Positions 54,547 through 64,000 of a stretch of DNA of 64,000 nt are shown here, piece by piece (within the stretch, counting starts at the first letter, position 1; every line of letters starts with the position of its first letter). Source of the stretch: Anas platyrhynchos (taxonomy: Eukaryota > Chordata > Aves > Anseriformes > Anatidae); the NCBI RefSeq assembly GCF_047663525.1, contig NC_092588.1, positions 89,463,501 to 89,527,500 on the forward strand, read 5' to 3'. The notes below the pieces were generated by a model. It was not told where the DNA came from, ran no database searches, and saw nothing but the letters and a program-made list of their open reading frames with translations. The translations under genes and the position numbers were made by a program.

Positions 54547-57031
54547 AAATATGGTAGGGTACTTTGCATTGAGAGTAATTTTTTTTTGCCATGAGAAAAT
54601 TTAGGGGGTAAAAAAAAAACAAAAAAACAACATTTCTATTGTTTGCAAAACCTATTTTTAAATAGGTTAAACCAGTTAGATATGTTAACATGTAGCCTTG
54701 GATTAGATACTAAAAATAGTCATAGGAATTTTGATACTTCCAAGTGTGAAGCATGCTGCTGACAAAGGCATTTTAGCTTTAGACTAAAATTTAAGCACAC
54801 TGATCTCCTAAACTGGTAGGGATGGCCTGACTGCTGCAAGTTAAGTGCTTGCTCACCACCCACTTGGTGATTTTCAAGGTTGCAGAACCGGACTGACAGT
54901 TTGGAAAATACAGTCTTTCTTCCTTGATTTTTTTTTTGGCTGACAAGTGTACTGATGACCAGTTTGATTTGATTTGACACAGATGGTCATTTCAGCTGGT
55001 GATAATTCACCAAAATACATGTCACCCTTGGCTAATGACCTAACCTCAATGATAACCTTGTGACATTTTCTCCACATTGTATAAGACATGTCTGTGAACT
55101 TCCTGCAATAACCTTTTTATGTTTTTAAATCCTGGACTCCCAAATGCCTGGTTCCAAAACATCATTTCCTCCTCACAAGCAAGTACCAGCTGCTGAGTGA
55201 GCTTCCTGTGATACATCTTACCCGTAAGGACTGGTGGGAAGGGATGTGTGAAATGCCACGGGAGGAGACCTCTGCCCTTTTTTTCCATCCATTACACCTT
55301 GCTGAGCCAGAGCCTGAAGGAACCAGAGCCAGTAGCCTTGCCTAGACCTGAGCAGGAGTGATGCTGCATTTCAGGGCTCTGCTGGGGAAGGAGATCTCTT
55401 TACATCAATCATTTTTAAAGTAATTTTATATCCTTATTTTTCTACATCTACAATGCCTGCAGGTCTATAGTTTTGTTCTCTGAGCTTTCCAAGCACTTCT
55501 GAAGATGACATCTCACCTTTTGTATGCACTAAAGATTTAAGACCCAGTCCAGAGTACCCCCATGGCTGCCTGGTCAGACAGAGTTATACGACATACAGGA
55601 TGCCATCAATTTGTATAGGAGTAAGCAGAGAACAAGATATTTGCAAGACAGAGTCCTGTGCCTTGATACAAGAGTTTCCCATTACTATTTGAGACATTTC
55701 CCAGCTTGATCTTTCACTGGCATCCTTCTCCCCAGTTTACATTTTTTTCATTCACAGAGCTATTTGTCTGAGAAATAATAATTCCAGTATCGTATCTTAT
55801 GCTATAGCCCATTACGGTGTCATGGGGTGAGAGAAAATAAAAATCAGGCACGTGTAAATTTTCTCTCAAAAGAACATTTTAATATCAAACATTGAGAAGC
55901 CTGGGACTTCCTAACCTGGATGTTGCATACCTTTCCCTCAGCTGAGGTTGTTTTGCTATTGAGAAATGCCCTCTGGGAGCAGCCACTGTGTGACTGCTAA
56001 CACTTGGCAGTCATTCCTCTGCTTGAGCTATGGGGAATCTCCATCACTGTGCAGCCATCTGAACCTCATTTCTAAGAGATCCCAAAGGTCTTTGCAAGGT
56101 TTGTTTATTATTAGCCTCATTTATCTCTCTCATGACTGATTTTGAATATAAGGAAAGTGGATCCTTTTAAAAAATTAATGTATTACTATCTGGGACACAG
56201 GGTTGAGTGTGGAATAACCCATATTTCATCATCATACTATTAAATAACAAGAATTAATTTTACTTTACGTCAACTAGCTAGCACAGATGAACTAAATTTT
56301 AACATACGTCAGAGAGCTGACATCTGCTAAAGATGTCATGTGGATCCAGGATATTTAACTAAAAAGATCAATGAGTTGTTTCTGACATCACAAATTACCT
56401 CATTGTTCCTGATAGGGAAACATTTCCAGTTTGCAGTGCTCTCTATTTACTGTTGATCCTAACAGTGCAGCCCAAAGCAAGTGGCAGTAGATGATCTAGA
56501 AATCTACCCTGTGTTACTGTGGTGCATATGGAAAAGGTATGAGATTGCATGCCCTATGGAAGAGTACACAAAGAATGGAGATGGAGATTCATCTGTGAAA
56601 AACGTTCACGTGGCTAAAGCTGCAATTTTGTGCTGTGTCGTCCCAATTAATAGCACCAAACCAAACGCATTTCCACCCTTTGCACTCATGTCCAGATCCT
56701 CAGCTGTGCTGAAAAACTGTTTGTTAGACAGTGCTGTGGCATAAATCAAAGTAGTGACAATGCATCTGCAAAGTTGACATGTCATCAACCCAAAGATCCT
56801 GTGCAGTCACTGAGCACAAATGAGGTGGATACGAGTGGGTGGCAGGATCTGGCACAGTGCAGCTCTGGTGTTGTCATCTCTACCTGCACCACGCAAACCC
56901 ACAGCCCACTATGCCCTGTTTCACAGTGGCAACTTCTATTGACTTTTGGACAAAAAAGAGTGAACAGTGACAGAGCTTTAGGGCCCGTTGTGCCCTCGGC
57001 TCTTTGTTTTTTTTTCCCAAGAGGGCCATTA
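54547..57031. other. Non-coding unique sequence
   Basis: About 56060-56130 has a CCCAAAGGTCTTTGCAAGG and CTCATTTATCTC order vaguely like an ancient MIR-type SINE, too weak to call. Open frames to 120 codons without features. Confidence 0.45.
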
Positions 57032-57118
57032 TAAAAACAAACACCAATTAAAACCACAAAGCAACAATAGTAACAAAACAAAGTGAACAACAAGAACAAA
57101 ACAAACAAACAAAACCCA
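57032..57118. repeat. AAC/AAAC-rich low-complexity tract
   Basis: About 85 bases made mostly of A and C in AAC, AAAC and ACAA units, with (AAAC)n at the right end. Decayed simple repeat. Confidence 0.85.
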
Positions 57119-59112
57119 CAATTGACCTTAGCTGTGTTTTTTGCCATGATTCCTCAGTAAAGCATACTGTGGTGTTTATGGTGATGCTGCTTTATTATTC
57201 CCACTGCCCTCTTTCTTTCTAGACACAAAAACCAGCAAAGCCAAGAAGCACAAATTTTAGTTAGAACTGTCTGAACTACCCTTTGCAAACAGCAAGTGCA
57301 TCATTGGGTAATTCACAAATGGGAAAAAGAGACAAGGTCAATGATCAATTCATTTGTTACAGCTTGACCCTTCTTACTGAGCCTACAGTTTTCTCCCAAA
57401 CTCTTGTGTCCGGAGTCCTCTCACATGCCAGGGTTTGGGATGTGCTGGCTAAGCACAGGTCAAGGGCCCTTCCATCACAGGGCCTTCCAGGATCACCTGG
57501 CAGACATGCAGGCTGATTTTCTGAGGATTGGCGAATGAGGTAGGACACTGAGTTTCATCCTGAGCATGAGGACTAGCACTGTCCTTTCAGGTTTTAGGCC
57601 ATATCAGCAGTATGGTGATATCTCAGGGAGAAATCTGCTGCATTACAAGGCCACGTTTTGGTAGTGGGGAAAAGGCCCCAGCCACACCACTGGAAGGACA
57701 TAGGCAGATTAGCCATCTAGGAAGGGCATAAGGGCATTAGCCATCCAGGAGCATGAAGAGAGCATCCATGGAGAGTCCTACATGGACCAGAAAGAAGTCT
57801 ACTTGCAAGTCAGCTCTCAGAAACTAGCCCAGCCATAAAAACGTACACTCACAAACAGTTCATCTGGCCTGCTGTGAGGCCCCACAGCTCCTTTTGTGAA
57901 CAAAGTAGAGAGCATAGAGGGAGTAACCCCTGCAAAACGACATGGGCTTTTATGCCACCAAAACAGGCAGAAGTCAGCAGGAAGCAACATCTGCAGGAGG
58001 TGTGTTATATACGAGAGTGAAAAGATGTTTTTCCTAATTTGTTCTACAAGCCCAGTTAAAACAGTATATCACAGCAAAACATTGATTTGGTTACCTTTGG
58101 TTTCCTTCCTTTGCTTTTTACTGATCAAGTGAAAAAAATCACCCCATATCTCTTTCCCAAAACCTCTAAGGTAAAATTCATTTCAGATCCCCTCCATGAG
58201 CTGGCTGGATAGAAGATCCTCCCTTTGGACTGCTCAGCTTGCTCGTTACATTGCTCTCACTCCTCTAGGATAATGAATCATGTATCCCAGGACTTGCCTG
58301 CACTTGAAAGTTATCACTGATTAAGGTAAGGCGCAAATATGAAGTGCCATTGCTGTTTCTTGAGAGCAGCTCAAGGGTCGAGTTAAGCAGGAACAATGCA
58401 CTCTGATTTTGCAATAACACCATCCACACAGGGTGTTAATCAGGAATAGATGATTGGAAACAACACGGAGATGTGACGTAAGTGAATCAGCCACGGTTGC
58501 TGAAACCTCTCCCAGAAGCTGTTCCAGCTGCCCTTGCCGACAGTGGGAGACCACTTCAGGAAAGCACTGCTGTAGGTCCTATGGATGATCTCAATCAGTG
58601 TTGTATATGTTGAAATCTGTACCACGGTCTTCAAAAAGTAAGTAGCAGTTATCTTAAAGCCACCTGCTCTGCTAAAGGATGACTAATAATAAAAGCTGGT
58701 GTGTTTGCCTGGTGAGCAGTCAAGCAAATTAAAAGGCATTTGACAAAATGTTCCAGCTGCAAATGGAAACACAGAGCTAGATATGACTTGTCTATGAGAG
58801 CCTGTGACCAGTAAAAGTATTGCTGCTCAACCAAGATGTTGTTAGGCAACAAAGCTACAAAGGAACATTTGGCAGGTTGCAATGCTCTCTTCTTGTCTTT
58901 AACTTTTGCAAATTTTATCAAGTGGTGCTGTCCTTATTCTGCAATTATCACTGCTCAATAGCAATACTTGATAAGCCATCTGGGAGGATCAATCATTTCA
59001 TAACCTCATGTTTGACTGGCAAAACTGTTCGCCTCTTTTGATTTGTGCCTGCCCACTACATGCAGCTGAGGGCAGCAGGCCTGGATGTTCTTGTACATGA
59101 TAACTCTGGAGG
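57119..59112. other. Non-coding unique sequence
   Basis: A 28-bp-period imperfect duplication lies at about 57708-57751 (ATTAGCCATCTAGGA and ATTAGCCATCCAGGA). No gene or transposon recognised. Confidence 0.5.
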
Positions 59113-59250
59113 AAAAAAAAAGAAAAAGAAAAAAAAATTGCAGTCATTTGATTTTCCTCTGTATTTTTCATGTTCTTATCCTATTGCAAAACCCTTAAAG
59201 GAAAACAAACAAACAAACAAAAACCAACCAACCAAACAAAAAAAAACACA
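59113..59250. repeat. A-rich tracts with (AAAC)n and (CCAA)n
   Basis: An A/G-interrupted A run at 59113-59137, then after 64 bases of unique sequence an (AAAC)n, (CCAA)n and A-run tract at about 59202-59250. Confidence 0.85.
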
Positions 59251-60956
59251 TTTTCCCTAATAAGGAAAAGTGTGAGGGAGTAGTTAGGTCTCAGGTCTCT
59301 AACTTATAAGTGGAGTGGAAAAACTCCCTGCCCTCACCACAATTAAAGTGGCTGTGGGAACTGTTCACATTTTTAGTCCCTCCCTGGGGCTTGTTCTGAA
59401 TTTACCCTGCAGCTGGCTGAAGGTGTGAGAGGTGTGAGAGACGTTCCTGGTACTGTGGCTCACACGATGCTCCACTGCACCTTGCACCTGGGCTCAGCCT
59501 GGCCTGGGGACCTGAGTATCCAGGAGGGTCACGGAAGGGTGACTTCAGAGACCTAGAGGTGGTGCAGATTCAGGATGGGTGTCTGAGGGGCAAATGCAGA
59601 GGGAATGGGAGGATATACTTCTTGAGGAGTAATTTGGAGCCCTGCACCTGAAACTTGCTTGGGGCTTGCCACAGCAGCTGATTTCAGGGGAGATTCAGAA
59701 CAAGTTCCTCCACCTGCTAGGGAGCTGTGTCAGAATTTGCCTGGTGACACAAGTGAGAAAACATTACCTAAGAAAGTCTGGCTAAGAAAACAGCCTGTGA
59801 AGAAAATCAGTCTCAGGTGTGAACAACCAAGCCTGCATTTCAGGGGAGATGGGCAAAGATGGTGGGATACAGCATGAAAACTATCCAAAATGGCCTAACA
59901 CTGTGTTGAATTTTCTATGTTATCATTACACTTTTTTCTTTCAAAAATAGCATTCCCATCAATCCAACCCTGAGGTATTTAAGAAAGAGGACTGAAAGCT
60001 ACAGCTGACCCATATTTACACAACAGGATAAGAACAAATATTTCACTAGTGTCTTGAAGTCTATAACTCTGCCTGTGACACAGCTTGAGGAGATCAGCAA
60101 CTACAGCTCCAGCTGGCAATACTGGGAACTGAGAGGTTCTAGTATCTTTGAAAATCAAGCCCAGAGGGACTAAGAAAATTTCCATCACTGTCTCACACCC
60201 CGGGAAACTTCCTGATTGTTGCATTTTGTATTTGGAGTTTCACTGACCTGGAAAACAATGCATGGAGTATACATTCTGTGTATTCCTCGGGCATCTTCCA
60301 CATGGTCATCTCCAGTACCAAACTCAATATTCCCAGTTGCAGTCAGTGTATTCTTTTGTTCTAAATTTGTCTCTCAGAGCTATACTTTTCCAAAAATATA
60401 ATGTGACTTGGAACTCTAGTTTTATGATCTTAAAGGATTTTGTTTTGACTACACTATTTGGCAGGTCTATCTAGAGACTAAGCCCATTTTAGGAACTTGT
60501 CAGAGGAACAGGGCTAAAATGAGTTGCCAGAGGTGCCATCTGACTCTTAAAGCTCCATCCCAGGGCTTCACAAGCCCAAGAACTTGCCTTTCTGAGTGTC
60601 AAATACTGAGCATGTGCAGGCCAGTTTTGAGCCCAGTTCCTCCAAGCAAGGTGATGAGTCCAAATGCTAAAGCCAAATGCTGTTTACACAGAAAATTGTG
60701 GCAAAACTCTGTTTGTCACCAGGCAGCTTTCCTGTACACTGCATGGAAATAGTCAAGGTAAGCATCTTCCTCTTGATTCTGTTTCCTCCTGCACTTTGGG
60801 CTTCTGAAGCAGCTTCTGTAAGTAACCCAAGATACAGATGTTTAACTGTCACAAGTAAAAATACTAAAGCTCCACTACCTTATAATCTGCTCTCTGTGCT
60901 AGGAGTCCATGAGCTCTCCAGGACGTGCTGGCAAGAGTCACTGTCCTGGTATTGTC
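59251..60956. other. Non-coding unique sequence
   Basis: Short open frames only. A small duplicated GTGTGAGAG occurs near 59425. No recognised repeat family. Confidence 0.5.
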
Positions 60957-61006
60957 AATCATAGAATCACTTAGGTTGGGAAAGACCTCCCAGATAAAAT
61001 GTCTAT
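60957..61006 (-). mobile_element. Short CR1-family LINE 3' fragment
   Basis: TCATAGAATCACTTAGGTTG followed by GGAAAGACCTCCCAGATAA is antisense to the CR1 3' terminus. Only about 50 bp is recognisable. The sequence beyond does not continue the family order, so it is a minimal or eroded 3' end. Confidence 0.75.
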
Positions 61007-64000
61007 GATGTTTGGAGGTCACAGCACAATAATGGTTGGTAAGGTCTATAAGGCTGCTGGGGAAAGGTGGGCTGCAAAAGGAGAGGAGCCATGGTGGTGG
61101 GTCGAGATCAGGTTGCTCCAACTTAGAGGACTTTATTTCTGCCCAAGCCAGGAAACAGAGGAGACCCACTACCCGTCCACATGGAGCAGAGGTGTTTCTC
61201 TGTCCTCATAGCTTGTATTTGGATGCCACCAGGCAAGAAGGGAGCAAGAGTCCAATGCCAGCCTAAGGTAGGCTGTGCTTGTGTGGCTGGTGCATAACAT
61301 GCTACCATAGCAGCCTTTTTCTACCAGCCCCCTTGGCACAGGAGGGACTGGACTGTTTGCTAACACTGAGTGAACACAGGGAAGCTCTAAATACTCATCA
61401 GCAGAGTGATGTTTCACAGTCAGTCCTGGCACAAATCACACAGTCCAGCAGGATGGGTGTATCTGCTGCTCTGATCTGCTGCCGTAAGCCAGCAGCAGCC
61501 ATGTCTCTGGAGGAGGGACCTGTGCTGCACATCCCTGAGCCTGCCAGCTCCCTGCTTCTACTGCCTGAAAGTGAGCCCAAAGAGAGGAGAATGGTCTTTC
61601 TTTGTGCTCCCTAAATGTCATAAGGTGCCCCGAGGAGGAAACACGAGTTTAGACGGGCTTTAGTCCAAATATCAGCAAGAGCAGTCACTGACTTCCTTGT
61701 AACACCCTATCCCTGCACAGCTGTATCTAAGCTTGGGTCAGCTGTGAAGCATAATTATGGCAAGTCTAAATGACAATACAGCTAACAGTTTCAGTGTTAA
61801 TTGTTTTACATACTTATAAGAATGTGTGCAGAAATCCAGTGCAGCACATATCTTGTGAATTTTTCCCTCTGTCTGATCCCAAAGTAACATGTACCGACTT
61901 TCCAATACAAGAGCAACCTCATGTATTTGCTTGGAAGTCTTTGCCTCAGTAAAACTTCGGAGAAACAGCTGACTCCTACTCTTTTTATACAGGACAGAAT
62001 ACATTTGCTTCAATAATGACCAATTACCAGATAATATTTTTTTATTAATTTAAAAGCACATGTTCTGTGGAGAGCAAATATTCTAAAAGAGAAAGTATTT
62101 CCTGTAGCTGCTCCTTCATCCCTCTGGAATTCTGGAAATACATGAAAGAGGGTTGGAAAGTCCCACAAAAGGTTATGATATCATGACTAGTGCATGTCAC
62201 CCCTGAGAGTTTTTCAGCCCACATATTCATAGTGATATCTAAAACTGGAAGACTCAGGCTAGGCCTTGGAGAAGGCCCAGTACAGAAGGCCAGACCAGTA
62301 CAATGTTTCAGACAGTAAATAAAATGAAGCAGTGAGATACTGAGGAGGTGTGGGATACCCCTCACTGGTGATTTTCAAGTCATTAAACACAAGTCATGTT
62401 TCTGTTGGCTACCTGGAAGTCTAGTGTGGGGATGCTGTTTGGGAAATGGGGCTTTTGGTGTCCTGAGGCAAGGAGCTCAATTCTTTTTTTTTGTTCAGAC
62501 ATCTTAGTTTTAAGGACTATAGCTCTTCTTCTAGCTTACTTACTGTGTTGTTAAGTTCTCCAGACACATCAGTGAAAATGCTCATCTTAGCTTTTTTCTT
62601 CCAAACTAGCATCTCCGCAGACCCCCTGGTCTTTGCTCCAAAGCACCTGGGATACAGGGTTTATGCAAACCTGTACAAAAAGCAGTTTGTGTAATATCCG
62701 CCCATTGTCACAGTACCTCACCACCCACCGGGCACCCAGCTCGGGCAGTGCTGCTCTGATCAGGTCTGTAATGTGTATATACTTGGACCAAGCATTGGAT
62801 TCAGCCACTCAGAAGGCTTGATTCTGCAGATGAGCTGAAACACCAAGACTGAGTGAAGTCAGTGCTCATTTTGATGTGGACACTCCAGTCTGGATGCAAC
62901 CATGGATCTGTCATAGGGCATGAAACTTTACTACACCATGCACGCACTGCTATGCATGGAAGAGGAGCACAGCAATTGTCTGAGATATAGCTATTCCCTT
63001 CAGACCAAATTAAGTTTATGTTTGTTTAAGACGGTTGGGAACAGTTTTCGAGCTAAAATATTAAAAGCCACTCCTAATGTAAAATAATAGATGGCAATAA
63101 CTTTAACATATGGCGATAGTTATATAGATATACTGTCCACAAAGGATTTGCTATCAATTAAATTAAACCAAAACAAGTTTCTCTGTGAACTGTAACCCAG
63201 AGGCCAATGGGTTTTGGTATCTTTGAGAAGAGGCATCACTGACCTCAATATCTGCTTGGACAGAGAAGGAATTCCATGGCCCAAATGATTTTTTTACCTT
63301 GTGTTTTAATACAAAGAAAGTTGAGGCAGTTTGGCAGGAAGAAAGCGCATGCTTTATTCAGTTTTTCTGGCTGATGGTATACACTGAATTCAAGGTTAAA
63401 GAGAAAAGTGTCTCCAGGGGACACTTGGTGGTTGGCCAGGAAGAGATGTGGCTGGGGTCTTCAGGTGAGCATCTTCTCCTGGGTGTCTGCTCCAGTGCAT
63501 CAGGAGGTAGCAGTCATATCAACATCCACTCCCAACCATTTTCCCTTGGTACAATAACCTCCATTAAAGCCCACTCAAGGTGCCTTTTGGTGATCTTTGT
63601 CTGATGACAACATTGGCACTGACTGGATTATGCTTAATTAGGTACAAATGTTGGATGCTAGTAGGCTGTTAAGCCTTGTACACATCCTCTGTAATTGGGT
63701 AATACTCACCATATGTTAGGATGATTGCTATTTACTTTTCCTCTCTTTGTTCTAATATGGAGTCATCAGTCTATAAAGCACCAAGTGGGCAGGGTGGGGG
63801 AATCTCAGTGCAGAACTACAAATTATAACTAGAAAGCAACGCAATGAGAAGGTAACAGGAGGAAGACACAAAGATGGCTGAGGCACAGGAAGCAATCCCT
63901 TTCTCAGGGAAGACAACATAACAGACTGCGAGGCAGTGAGGATAGGAAATATCAGGCCAAGGTGCTGCCACAGTAGCCCTGGGGTATGTAAGTTAAAAGC
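61007..64000. other. Non-coding unique sequence
   Basis: Overlapping open frames to 111 codons near 61.0-61.6 kb on both strands are featureless. A T run is at about 62483-62492. About 63215-63290 (GGAATTCCATGGCCCAAATG) faintly recalls an ancient CR1 but is not callable. The end of the window shows no gene start or end. Confidence 0.5.

Noticed and set aside
56060-56130. MIR-type SINE
   Set aside because: Only a vague CCCAAAGGTCTTTGCAAGG similarity, without a second block in the right order.
60677-60964. Exon ending at the GTAAGC donor near 60756
   Set aside because: A possible acceptor CACCAG precedes it, but the segment is only about 35 bases, the frame is ambiguous and nothing else supports it.
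63215-63300. Ancient CR1 fragment
   Set aside because: GGAATTCCATGG alone resembles the family; flanking blocks do not follow the CR1 order.
1-64000. Endogenous retrovirus or LTR element
   Set aside because: I found no paired long terminal repeats, primer-binding site with polypurine tract, or gag/pol-like peptide in the open frames.
1-64000. tRNA or snRNA genes
   Set aside because: No intact A-box/B-box pair with cloverleaf spacing and no U6/7SK-like sequence was seen; the B-box-like pieces belong to MIR fragments.

Overview
The window looks like about 64 kb of non-coding nuclear DNA from an amniote, most probably a bird. I recognise no known protein gene, rRNA, tRNA or snRNA. The assignment rests on the interspersed repeats. 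CR1-family LINE fragments recur in both orientations. Some are young enough to keep the typical 3' terminus, and several are very old, readable mainly through the W-N-x-L-x-x-x-V-V-D stretch near the end of ORF2. There are also decayed MIR-type core-SINE pieces. I see no Alu, B1, L1 or other placental-type repeats. Repeat density is low and tracts are short, which fits a bird better than a turtle, crocodile or mammal. The species cannot be named from this alone.

Layout. 1-9 kb: unique AT-rich sequence with microsatellites, a perfect 11-bp hairpin, MIR-type fragments and two RFX-type X-box motifs. 9-14 kb: the most GC- and CpG-rich part, with two small exon-like segments flanked by good splice consensus on the + strand; a third, on the - strand, lies at 4.0-4.1 kb. 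14-24.6 kb: unique sequence with AT microsatellites, one ancient CR1 and an ancient LINE/SINE-type 3' tail. 24.6-26.9 kb: a degenerate tandem array with units of roughly 135-165 bp, split by a minus-strand CR1. 26.9-27.95 kb: a longer plus-strand CR1 with an apparent internal deletion. 28-35.6 kb: unique sequence plus another ancient CR1. 35.6-36.9 kb: a second degenerate array with landmarks about every 155 bp. 37-64 kb: unique sequence with scattered microsatellites, three more CR1 fragments, a MIR-type fragment and a third X-box.

Function. No operon or pathway can be read here. The sequence behaves like a gene desert or a very large intron. What might be functional is regulatory (X-boxes and AT-rich homeodomain-like blocks) or consists of a few small exon candidates. 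The most unusual structures are the two degenerate tandem arrays, which do not match a repeat family I know. Every repeat family call is from memory of consensus sequences, and boundaries are approximate to about 10-50 bp.
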